A DNA stretch of 6,756 nt from Deltaproteobacteria bacterium (GTDB lineage: Bacteria; Desulfobacterota; Syntrophia; Syntrophales; UBA2185). The notes beneath the pieces are model-generated. The model saw only the letters and a list, made by a program, of their open reading frames with translations. It was not told the DNA's origin and ran no database searches. The DNA lies in assembly GCA_026388495.1 (NCBI GenBank), contig JAPLJQ010000318.1, positions 1 to 6,756 of the forward strand. The letters are read 5' to 3'. The position numbers and the translations under genes are program-made. Of this stretch, positions 1-6,174 are shown piece after piece (position 1 is the stretch's first letter; every line of letters starts with the position of its first letter).

Positions 1-1
1 G

Positions 2-232
2 TTAAACAGAAACGTCATCGACGAGATCATACAGGTGTCCCATGAAAAGGCGGGGGAAATGGCGAGACGTATTGCGAAGGAAGAGGGTATCCTCGTGGGG
101 ATATCCAGTGGCGCCGCCCTCTGGGCTTCTTTCGAGGTGGCAAAACGAAAAGAAGCTGCAGGAAAAACAATCGTAGCTCTCCTGCCGGATAGTGGAGAGA
201 GGTATCTGTCGACCTGGCTCTTTCAGAAATAA
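2..232 (+). CDS. cysK: Cysteine synthase A (O-acetylserine sulfhydrylase), C-terminal fragment
   Basis: This is the last 76 residues of a gene whose start lies before the window; the family is usually a little over 300 residues, so about three quarters is missing. The enzyme is a cytoplasmic PLP-dependent lyase that makes cysteine from O-acetylserine and sulfide. Visible here are the helix motif ARRIAKEEGILVGISSGAA, whose SSGAA segment holds the serine that contacts the PLP ring nitrogen in the family, and the near-terminal signature LPDSGERYLST, both typical of CysK. The catalytic lysine and substrate loop lie outside the window. The gene ends about 145 bases before metX, with a palindromic repeat between. 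A cysE gene encoding its partner enzyme lies about 3 kb downstream on the same strand. A CysM or cystathionine beta-synthase-like relative cannot be fully excluded from the C-terminus alone, but the ERYLST ending favours CysK. Confidence 0.93.
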   Translation, partial: LNRNVIDEIIQVSHEKAGEMARRIAKEEGILVGISSGAALWASFEVAKRKEAAGKTIVALLPDSGERYLSTWLFQK

Positions 233-258
233 TGATGCTTTGCAACATATCTCTACCC

Positions 259-322
<64 letters not shown>

Positions 323-378
323 ATTTGGTGGTAGGAATACAGGGAGATGGCAAACGACTTTTTACGAACTTAACAAGA

Positions 379-1551
379 ATGATTGAAATGAAAAACATTA
401 CAAATAAAAACAATTCAGTATGTATTGTGGAGACACAATCATTCACGTTTGCCGGACCGGGCAATGAACTCGAACTGGAATGCGGCGATACGCTGGGACC
501 GATCACCCTCGCGTATGAAACATACGGAACGTTGAACGCGGATAAATCCAATGCAATTCTGGCGCTGCATGCCCTTTCCGGGGATGCCCACGCGGCAGGC
601 GTGCATAGAGATCAGGATGATCCGGGCTGGTGGGATGACATGATCGGACCGGGCAAGGCGTTCGATACGAACAGGTATTTTGTCATTTGTTCAAACGTTA
701 TCGGAGGGTGTAAGGGTTCCACGGGCCCCTCCTCGATCAACCCGGCTACGGGCAAACCCTATGCGTTGGAATTCCCCTTTATCACCGTCGCTGATATGGT
801 TCATGCCCAGCGAAAGCTGATCGATTTTTTTGGTATTGATCGACTGCTGTGTGTGGCGGGCGGTTCTATGGGAGGAATGCAGGTCCTCCAGTGGGTCGCC
901 TCCTATCCGGAACGGGTGCGATCCGCTATTCCCGTTGCCACGGCACTGAAGCACTCCCCGCAGCAGATCGCCTTCAACGAGGTGGTCAGGCAGTCCATCA
1001 TGGCGGATCCGGCCTGGCGGGAGGGGAACTATTACGAGTATGGCCAGCCAGAAAAGGGCCTGTCGGTGGCGCGCATGATCGGCCACATCACTTTTATGAG
1101 CGATCAGTCCATGGAAGAGAAATTTTCCCGAAGGTTGAGAAGCGGCCGTTTCAGTTTTAATTTTGATCCCGATTTTGAAGTGGAAGGCTATCTGCATTAC
1201 CGGGGAGCGAATTTCGTGAAGCGCTTTGACGCCAATTCCTATCTCTATATCACGAAGGCGATCGATTATTTTGATCTCTCAGATAGTAAACTGATTCCGG
1301 CAGGGAGAAACATCGACACCCGATTTCTGGTCATCTCCTTCAAATCGGACTGGCTGTATCCCTCCTGTCAGTCGCAGGAGATCGTGCGGGCGTTAAAGAT
1401 GAACTGTGTGGATGCCACCTATTGTGAACTGCAATCCACTTATGGCCACGATGCTTTTCTGGTTGAAGTGGAGGAGCAGACGACCCTGATCAGGCATTTT
1501 CTGGACAAGACATTCAACGGATATCTGGTGGTGGATGGCTATGGTGTCTGA
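379..1551 (+). CDS. metX: Homoserine O-acetyltransferase (MetX family)
   Basis: This cytoplasmic alpha/beta-hydrolase-fold acyltransferase moves an acyl group, normally acetyl from acetyl-CoA, to the homoserine hydroxyl. This is the first committed step of methionine synthesis by direct sulfhydrylation. Counting from the 379 start (390 residues, a normal length), the nucleophile elbow GGSMGG places Ser163. Asp323 (FKSDWLYP) and His356 (YGHDAFL) complete the triad. The family blocks AYETYGTLN, LHALSGDAHAAG, GCKGSTGPSS and EGYLHYRG are all present. An upstream in-frame TTG at 325 is rejected because it adds 18 residues absent from the family and lies next to the repeat. ATG 379 and ATG 388 are both possible, and neither has a strong Shine-Dalgarno sequence. 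The 3' end overlaps metW by 17 bases. Some MetX proteins use succinyl-CoA, and that choice cannot be settled by eye. Confidence 0.95.
   Translation: MIEMKNITNKNNSVCIVETQSFTFAGPGNELELECGDTLGPITLAYETYGTLNADKSNAILALHALSGDAHAAGVHRDQDDPGWWDDMIGPGKAFDTNRYFVICSNVIGGCKGSTGPSSINPATGKPYALEFPFITVADMVHAQRKLIDFFGIDRLLCVAGGSMGGMQVLQWVASYPERVRSAIPVATALKHSPQQIAFNEVVRQSIMADPAWREGNYYEYGQPEKGLSVARMIGHITFMSDQSMEEKFSRRLRSGRFSFNFDPDFEVEGYLHYRGANFVKRFDANSYLYITKAIDYFDLSDSKLIPAGRNIDTRFLVISFKSDWLYPSCQSQEIVRALKMNCVDATYCELQSTYGHDAFLVEVEEQTTLIRHFLDKTFNGYLVVDGYGV
1527..1534 (+). promoter_or_regulatory. G-rich ribosome binding stretch for metW, inside metX
   Basis: GGTGGTGG directly abuts ATG 1535 but lies six bases before ATG 1541. 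It resembles a weak Shine-Dalgarno sequence only for the second ATG, so metW may start two codons later than listed. The stretch is part of the metX coding sequence. Confidence 0.4.
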
Positions 1552-2149
1552 AAATATCCGTCTGGATCACAACATCATTTATTCGATCATTGAACCGGGT
1601 TCCCGGGTGCTTGACCTGGGGTGCGGCGCCGGTGATCTGCTGTACCCCCTTGTCCTGGATAAACAGATCCGGGCTCAGGGGATCGAACTTGCGGACAAGG
1701 CCATTCAGGAGTGCGTCAAGAAAGGCCTGAGTGTTTTTCAGGGCGACATTGAAAACAGCTTACGGGAATATCCGGATCATGCCTTCGATTATGTGATTCT
1801 GAATCAGAGCATGCAGGAAGTGAGAAAAGTCGACTGTGTCATTCACGAGGCCCTGCGAATCGGCGGCAAGGTTATCGTCGGCTTTCCCAACTTTGCCTAT
1901 TTCAAATCGCGGATCATGCTGTTTTTCCATGGCAGATCGCCGATCACGAAATCCCTGCCGTATCTGTGGTTTGATACACCGAACGTGCGCTTTTTAAGCA
2001 TCACGGATTTCAAGGATTTTTGTGGGGAAAAGAATATCCACATCATGGAAGCCCATTATATGGGAGAAAAAGAACGGGTGCGTTTCTGGCCGAACCTGCG
2101 GGCTTTGAATGCAGTCTTTGTTTTGGCGAAAGGTGATACTAAAGCATGA
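1535..2149 (+). CDS. metW: Methionine biosynthesis protein MetW (methyltransferase fold)
   Basis: This 204-residue protein is of usual MetW length, with a class I SAM-dependent methyltransferase fold. Motif I is VLDLGCGAGDLL (residues 25-36). The MetW-specific blocks follow: NQSMQEV, GFPNFAYFKSR, HGRSPITKSLPYLWFDTPN and a terminal WPNLRALNAVFVLA. No methylation reaction is firmly established for MetW. Its nearly constant pairing with metX in proteobacteria, and reports that it supports MetX activity, point to a partner or regulator role in methionine synthesis. It starts inside the end of metX in another frame and ends in a four-base overlap with bioB, so the three are probably translationally coupled. 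Start codons ATG 1535 and ATG 1541 are both possible. The G-rich stretch just before 1535 sits at a better distance for 1541. Confidence 0.94.
   Translation: MAMVSENIRLDHNIIYSIIEPGSRVLDLGCGAGDLLYPLVLDKQIRAQGIELADKAIQECVKKGLSVFQGDIENSLREYPDHAFDYVILNQSMQEVRKVDCVIHEALRIGGKVIVGFPNFAYFKSRIMLFFHGRSPITKSLPYLWFDTPNVRFLSITDFKDFCGEKNIHIMEAHYMGEKERVRFWPNLRALNAVFVLAKGDTKA
2146..2149 (+). other. ATGA start/stop overlap of metW and bioB
   Basis: The bioB ATG (2146-2148) overlaps the metW TGA (2147-2149), a typical translational coupling junction. It ties biotin synthase expression to the methionine genes upstream. Confidence 0.85.
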
Positions 2150-3123
2150 AATGGAATGAACTGAGCAAGCGAGTACTGAAAGGCGGGTCACTGACGCATG
2201 ATGAGGCGCTTGCCATAATGGAATCTCCGGACGACGATCTTCTGGCTGTACTGGATGCGGCATTTACGGTCCGCCGCCATTACTTCGGGCGCGGCATGAG
2301 CATTCATGTCATCCGCAACGCGAAAAGCGGGTTGTGTACGGAGAACTGTTCGTTCTGCAGTCAATCCGTCGTATCTGAGAGCGAGATACCGAAATACCCC
2401 ATGCAATCGGTAGAGCAGATTCTGGAAGGCGCGCGGGAGGCCCACACGTTAACGGCGGTGCGATACTGCATTGTAACCAGCGGGCGGACCCCTTCGGAAA
2501 AAGACCTGGACACGATCTGCGAAGCTGCCCGGCAAATTAAGAGCGAAGTGCCCATACAGATATGCACTTCCCTGGGGCTTTTGTCGGAGAAGCAGGCGAA
2601 ACGCTTGAAAGACGCCGGCGTTGACCGGTACAACCATAATCTGGAGAGCGCCGAGCGGTTTTATTCATCATTCTGTACCACCCATGCGTATGCCGACCGG
2701 GTGGCGACAGCCAGGATTGCAAAAGCCGCCGGTCTGGAGTTGTGCAGCGGGGGCCTTGTCGGCATGGGAGAAACTATAGAGGACAGGATTGCCCTGGCCT
2801 TCGCTTTGCGTAACCTGGATGCGGATTCCATACCCCTCAATTTTCTGGACCCGCGTCCCGGCACGCCGCTCGCGGGACTTCTCAGGCTTACGCCTTCGGA
2901 CTGCCTCCGGACGCTCGCGATGTTCCGCTTTGTAAACCCCGATAGAGAAATCCGCATTGCGGGGGGACGGGAAGCATGTATCGGCAGCATGCAGGTATTG
3001 TCCCTGTATGCCGCTAATTCAATGTTTACCATAGGCTACCTGACCACGCCGGGACAGGGGTATCAGGCCGATATGGACATGATTAAACAAGCGGGATTTA
3101 CCGTTACGGAAATTATCGAATGA
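2146..3123 (+). CDS. bioB: Biotin synthase
   Basis: This radical SAM enzyme inserts sulfur between C6 and C9 of dethiobiotin to close the biotin ring. The protein has 325 residues, a normal length. The CxxxCxxC cluster motif (Cys64, Cys68, Cys71, in LCTENCSFCSQS) binds the SAM [4Fe-4S] cluster. Ligands for the second, sulfur-donating [2Fe-2S] cluster are also visible: Cys108 (RYCIVTSGR), Cys140 (ICTSLG), Cys200 (LCSGGLVGMGE) and the arginine in EIRIAGGRE, about Arg270. YNHNLES matches the family's YNHN motif, with Glu167 where E. coli has Asp155. By recall the sequence is closer to the Bacillus type than to E. coli. Its ATG shares ATGA with the metW stop, and AAGGTGA (2130-2136) is a good ribosome binding site. 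No other biotin gene is in the window. The full second-cluster set argues against ThiH, HydG or HydE. Confidence 0.95.
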   Translation: MKWNELSKRVLKGGSLTHDEALAIMESPDDDLLAVLDAAFTVRRHYFGRGMSIHVIRNAKSGLCTENCSFCSQSVVSESEIPKYPMQSVEQILEGAREAHTLTAVRYCIVTSGRTPSEKDLDTICEAARQIKSEVPIQICTSLGLLSEKQAKRLKDAGVDRYNHNLESAERFYSSFCTTHAYADRVATARIAKAAGLELCSGGLVGMGETIEDRIALAFALRNLDADSIPLNFLDPRPGTPLAGLLRLTPSDCLRTLAMFRFVNPDREIRIAGGREACIGSMQVLSLYAANSMFTIGYLTTPGQGYQADMDMIKQAGFTVTEIIE

Positions 3124-3154
3124 AATATATAGAAACAAGCTTTGAAGTATCGAG

Positions 3155-3222
3155 CGTCATTCCGCACTTGATCCGGAATCCAGGGAAACACATACTGGAT
3201 GCCGCATTAAGTGCGGCATTAC
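3155..3222. repeat. Small palindromic intergenic repeat, copy 2 (diverged)
   Basis: This has the same architecture as the repeat at 261-322, but diverged. The left half has ATTCCG (3159-3164) pairing with CGGAAT (3174-3179) and continues into CCAG. The right half starts CTGGAT and contains a perfect 8-bp stem, ATGCCGCA (3199-3206) with TGCGGCAT (3212-3219). The outer arms 3156-3172 and 3206-3222 are inverted copies with 14 of 17 positions matching by eye. The element fills most of the bioB-cysE gap and ends about 33 bases before the cysE start. No T-run follows the right-hand stem. It may act as an mRNA processing or stability element between bioB and cysE; that role is inference. Confidence 0.78.
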
Positions 3223-3236
3223 ATGCTTGATAATTT

Positions 3237-3243
3237 AAAAGGA
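3237..3243 (+). promoter_or_regulatory. Probable ribosome binding site for cysE
   Basis: AAAAGGA lies 12 bases before ATG 3256. The spacing is somewhat long, but it is the only purine-rich Shine-Dalgarno-like stretch between the repeat and the coding region. It supports 3256 over the in-frame GTG 3211 and ATG 3223, which lie within or at the edge of the repeat. Confidence 0.5.
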
Positions 3244-3255
3244 ACATTTATAGTA

Positions 3256-4002
3256 ATGAAATTTTTTGAAACGATAAAAGAAGATATCCGGACCGTATTC
3301 AAGAAGGACCCCGCTGCCAGGGGACTCATGGAAGTCCTTGCCTGCTATCCGGGGCTTCATGCCATCTGGATGCATCGGATTGCCCATTATCTGTGGCAAA
3401 GGAATTGGTGGTTCATCGCCAGGCTGCTTTCTCATATCAGCCGCTTTTTTACCGGGATTGAAATTCATCCGGGCGCAAAGATCGGCAGCCGCTTTTTTAT
3501 TGATCACGGTTCCGGCGTCGTTATCGGTGAGACGTCTGAAATCGGAGATGACGTACTCATCTATCAGGGGGTTATCCTGGGTGGAGTAACCCTGCAGAAA
3601 AAAAAACGCCACCCAACGGTGGGAAATCATGTCATGATCGGGTCGGGAACCATTGTCCTGGGCCCCATCATGATTGGGGACGGGGCGCGTATCGGAGCTG
3701 CATCCCTGGTCATTCATGATGTTCCTCCTGATGCGATAGCCGTCGGTGTGCCTGCCCGCCTGGGTCTTGGTTTCTCCGGCAAAGAGATCCAGGAAATGGC
3801 GGATAACAAACTCCCGGATCCCATTGCAGAGGCCTTTCAATTCCTGGGCAGTCAGATTGGGACCCTGGAAAAGAGGATGGCCGAGATCGAACAGCATCAG
3901 GGGATCAGGGTGGAACTGGACCAGTACGTTGAGCAAAAGAAACAGGAAATTATGGGCATGTTTTCATCGTCGGAGGAGTTTTCCGTCGGTGCGGGCATTT
4001 AG
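3256..4002 (+). CDS. cysE: Serine O-acetyltransferase (short EpsC/NifP type)
   Basis: The enzyme acetylates serine with acetyl-CoA to give O-acetylserine, the substrate of CysK. The protein has 248 residues and lacks the long N-terminal helical domain of the E. coli enzyme. The N-terminal part (residues 1-65) contains the family's DPAARG and CYPGLHAIWMHRIAHYLW. From about residue 67 a left-handed beta-helix of hexapeptide repeats follows. Catalytic residues are Asp83-His84 (FIDHGSG) and His119 (KRHPTVG), matching E. coli Asp157-His158 and His193. The helix ends at GVPARL. A roughly 75-residue, charged, probably helical tail follows, with a heptad-like stretch around SQIGTLEKRMAEIEQ. It ends in VGAGI, a C-terminal Gly-Ile like the E. 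coli DGI that inserts into CysK. The start is set at ATG 3256, since an in-frame GTG at 3211 lies inside the repeat. hydE begins 17 bases after the stop. Confidence 0.94.
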   Translation: MKFFETIKEDIRTVFKKDPAARGLMEVLACYPGLHAIWMHRIAHYLWQRNWWFIARLLSHISRFFTGIEIHPGAKIGSRFFIDHGSGVVIGETSEIGDDVLIYQGVILGGVTLQKKKRHPTVGNHVMIGSGTIVLGPIMIGDGARIGAASLVIHDVPPDAIAVGVPARLGLGFSGKEIQEMADNKLPDPIAEAFQFLGSQIGTLEKRMAEIEQHQGIRVELDQYVEQKKQEIMGMFSSSEEFSVGAGI

Positions 4003-4005
4003 GGA

Positions 4006-4011
4006 AGAGGA
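4006..4011 (+). promoter_or_regulatory. Ribosome binding site for hydE
   Basis: AGAGGA lies eight bases before ATG 4020, at good spacing. It is the clearest Shine-Dalgarno sequence in the window and fixes the hydE start. Confidence 0.7.
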
Positions 4012-4019
4012 CTATAGCT

Positions 4020-5027
4020 ATGCTGACAAAGCGACAGATTGTTGATTTTCTGGAAGAAAAGGATGAGGTCGTCATCGAGGCGCTCTTCCGTCAAGCCGAT
4101 CAGGTCAGGAAGAAATACGTGGGCGACGCCGTTCATCTGCGGGGGTTAATCGAGTTCTCAAATTATTGCAAGCGGGATTGCCTGTACTGCGGCCTGCGCA
4201 GGAGCAATGAAAATGTGGTTCGCTACCGCATGACGATTCCTGAGATATTCAATACCGCACTTGAAGCCAGAAACCTTGGTCTTCAGACCGTTGTCCTTCA
4301 GTCGGGAGAAGACCCGCACTTTACCATTGATGATCTATGCTCCCTTGTTCGAAGCATAAAAACCGACATTGGCTTTGCCGTTACCCTCAGTATCGGTGAG
4401 CGAACGTACGAGGATTATAAGAGGTTAAAAGATGCCGGCGCGGATCGTTATCTGCTGAGGTTTGAAACAACCGATCCTGTTCTTTTCAAAAAGCTGAAGC
4501 CTGATTCGGTCTACGAAAAGCGCTTCCGGTGTCTTGAGTGGTTGGCGGAACTCGGCTACCAGGTCGGCTCCGGGATTATGGTAGGGCTGCCCGGACAAAC
4601 TATGGAAAGTATTGCGGATGACGTCCTCAAGTTCAAGGAAATAGATCTGGATATGGTTGGCCTGGGTCCCTATATCTCTCATCCCAATACACCGTTGCAG
4701 GGCAGTGAGAACGGGACATTGGATATGGTATTGCGGGTAACTGCGCTGACAAGGATCGTGACGAAAAACGCCCACATGCCCGCAACGACCGCAACGGGCA
4801 CCATTGATGCCGAGGGCAGGCAAAAGGCCTTGCAGTGCGGGGCCAACGTCCTGATGCCGAATTCTACGCCCCGGAAGTACCGGGAACATTATCTGATATA
4901 CCTTGACAAGATTTGTATCGACGAAGAACCGCACAAATGCCGTTTCTGCGTGGAGAGTATGGTAATCGGTCTGGGGAGAACCATATCGAGTGATGCCGGA
5001 CACAGCCTGAAGAGCGCATCCTGTTGA
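4020..5027 (+). CDS. hydE: [FeFe]-hydrogenase H-cluster maturase HydE (radical SAM)
   Basis: HydE is a cytoplasmic radical SAM enzyme that acts after HydG in building the diiron part of the [FeFe]-hydrogenase H-cluster; its substrate is understood to be the cysteine-bound Fe(CO)2CN unit. The protein has 335 residues, near the usual 340-350. The SAM cluster motif is Cys50-x3-Cys54-x2-Cys57 (NYCKRDCLYCGLRR). Further family matches are VLQSGEDPHF, VTLSIGER, DRYLLRFETT, GSGIMVGLPGQT, DMVGLGPYISHPNTPL, PATTATGT and CGANVLMPN. The optional C-terminal cluster cysteines are kept with the Thermotoga maritima spacing: Cys299-x7-Cys307-x2-Cys310. The alternative PylB is less likely given this C-terminal triad and the absence of pylC or pylD. 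No hydF, hydG or hydrogenase gene is in the window, so the hydrogenase link is from family only. The next gene starts eight bases after its stop. Confidence 0.9.
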   Translation: MLTKRQIVDFLEEKDEVVIEALFRQADQVRKKYVGDAVHLRGLIEFSNYCKRDCLYCGLRRSNENVVRYRMTIPEIFNTALEARNLGLQTVVLQSGEDPHFTIDDLCSLVRSIKTDIGFAVTLSIGERTYEDYKRLKDAGADRYLLRFETTDPVLFKKLKPDSVYEKRFRCLEWLAELGYQVGSGIMVGLPGQTMESIADDVLKFKEIDLDMVGLGPYISHPNTPLQGSENGTLDMVLRVTALTRIVTKNAHMPATTATGTIDAEGRQKALQCGANVLMPNSTPRKYREHYLIYLDKICIDEEPHKCRFCVESMVIGLGRTISSDAGHSLKSASC

Positions 5028-5030
5028 AGG
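5026..5030 (+). promoter_or_regulatory. Ribosome binding site deciding the start of the PP-loop gene
   Basis: GAAGG, overlapping the hydE stop codon, lies five bases before ATG 5036. It favours ATG 5036 over the in-frame TTG at 5024, which would overlap hydE by four bases and adds only four residues. Confidence 0.55.
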
Positions 5031-5035
5031 CGCCT

Positions 5036-6133
5036 ATGAATCGTAAGGCGGTTGCCCTTCTTTCCGGCGGTTTGGACAGCACCTTGGCGGTCAGAATGAT
5101 GATCGATCAGGGGGTCGAGGTTACTGCCGTCCATTTTACCAGCGTCTTCTGCAACTGTACGCCGAAAAAGGCAGGTTGCAGGCTTCAGGCCCGGAAAATC
5201 GCCGAAGAGTTTGCTATTCCCATTCAGGTGATCCATAAGGGGATGGATTACATCCGGATGGTCGAGCGCCCGCCGCATGGTCACGGCAGCGGTATGAATC
5301 CCTGTATCGACTGCCGGATTTACATGTTACGGAAGGTCAAGGAGATGATGCCCCGGCTTGAGGCGTCTTTTGTCATCACCGGGGAGGTTTTAGGACAGCG
5401 GCCCATGTCCCAGCATCGCAATACCCTGCGACTTATTGAACGGGAAAGTGGCCTGGAAGACCTTATTCTGAGACCTCTTTCCGCCCATCATTTCGACCCT
5501 ACCTTTCCTGAGCGGGAGGGGATTGTAAACCGGGAGAAACTCCTTGCCATGTCGGGGAGATCGAGAAAACCGCAAATGGAGATGGCGCGGAAACTTGACA
5601 TCAGGGACTATCCCTGTCCTGCAGGCGGTTGCCTTCTGACGGACAAGGAAATCGCGGCCCGGCTCCACGACCTGTTCACCCATGTTCCGGATTATGATAT
5701 GGTGGACCTGCACTTTCTGAAGCTTGGCAGGCACTTCCGTCTGAATCCGGCCTTGAAGGTGATCGTCGGAAGAGACCACGAGGACAATGAAAAAATCATG
5801 ATGCTTGCAAAACCCGGTTCAATCCTTTATACACCGTCCGGGTTCAGAGGCCCGGCAGCAGTCATTAGAGGGACGACAGACAAACATTCCGAGATGGCAA
5901 TCGGCCGGATCATTGCCCGCTACAGCCAGGATCAACATCCGGAATATCATGTTAGAAAAAGTGTCGTCGGGGGCAATGATTCCGTTTTTGTTATCAAAGA
6001 TCGATTTCCCGCGGATACACTGGATGCCTGTCGGATATGGGATAGATATAAAAATAATATTGATATCAACATAACCGCTCAAAAGCTCGATCTTCATGAT
6101 AAAATAAACGGTGTTATCGTTCAGGAGTCATAG
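5036..6133 (+). CDS. PP-loop ATPase fused to NFACT-R-like RNA-binding domain; predicted tRNA thiolation enzyme
   Basis: The protein has 365 residues. The N-terminal domain is a PP-loop ATPase of the ThiI/MnmA/TtcA kind: LLSGGLDST (residues 8-16) is the adenylating P-loop. Three cysteine groups follow: Cys39, Cys41 and Cys48 (FCNCTPKKAGC); Cys90 and Cys93 (NPCIDCR); and Cys194 and Cys199 (PCPAGGCLLTD). TGEVLGQRPMSQ and ILRPLSA are conserved in this family, often labelled ThiI-like or thiouridylate synthase. Residues about 225-297 (LKLGRHFRL, VIVGRDHEDNEKI, AKPGSILYTPSGFRGPAAVI) resemble NFACT-R (DUF814), the RNA-binding domain of NFACT proteins. The inferred role is adenylation and sulfur transfer on RNA, perhaps using a Cys-ligated Fe-S cluster. 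No THUMP or rhodanese domain is seen, so it is not canonical ThiI. A roughly 68-residue tail after the NFACT-R region is unassigned. The substrate RNA cannot be read from the sequence. Confidence 0.82.
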   Translation: MNRKAVALLSGGLDSTLAVRMMIDQGVEVTAVHFTSVFCNCTPKKAGCRLQARKIAEEFAIPIQVIHKGMDYIRMVERPPHGHGSGMNPCIDCRIYMLRKVKEMMPRLEASFVITGEVLGQRPMSQHRNTLRLIERESGLEDLILRPLSAHHFDPTFPEREGIVNREKLLAMSGRSRKPQMEMARKLDIRDYPCPAGGCLLTDKEIAARLHDLFTHVPDYDMVDLHFLKLGRHFRLNPALKVIVGRDHEDNEKIMMLAKPGSILYTPSGFRGPAAVIRGTTDKHSEMAIGRIIARYSQDQHPEYHVRKSVVGGNDSVFVIKDRFPADTLDACRIWDRYKNNIDINITAQKLDLHDKINGVIVQES

Positions 6134-6174
6134 AGAGAATCGGCCGTCATCTTAATAATGCAATGGTGGAATGA

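Noticed and set aside
325..378. TTG start at 325 as an N-terminal extension of metX
   Set aside because: The added 18 residues begin next to the repeat, have no ribosome binding site and are not part of the MetX family.
3227..3254. TTGATA-N16-TATAGT resembling a sigma-70 promoter before cysE
   Set aside because: A transcript from it would start at or after ATG 3256, so it cannot serve the chosen start; AT-rich spacers give such matches by chance.
3211..3255. GTG 3211 or ATG 3223 as the cysE start
   Set aside because: These starts fall within or at the edge of the palindromic repeat, without a Shine-Dalgarno sequence; ATG 3256 begins the conserved SAT N-terminus.
3235..3936. A 233-residue open frame on the minus strand opposite cysE
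   Set aside because: It lies wholly antisense to a gene with intact SAT catalytic motifs, has no recognisable family features and is explained by codon bias of the opposite strand.
4020..5027. PylB (methylornithine synthase) as identity of the second radical SAM gene
   Set aside because: The C-terminal Cys triad and block-by-block match to HydE, plus no pylC or pylD neighbours, favour HydE.
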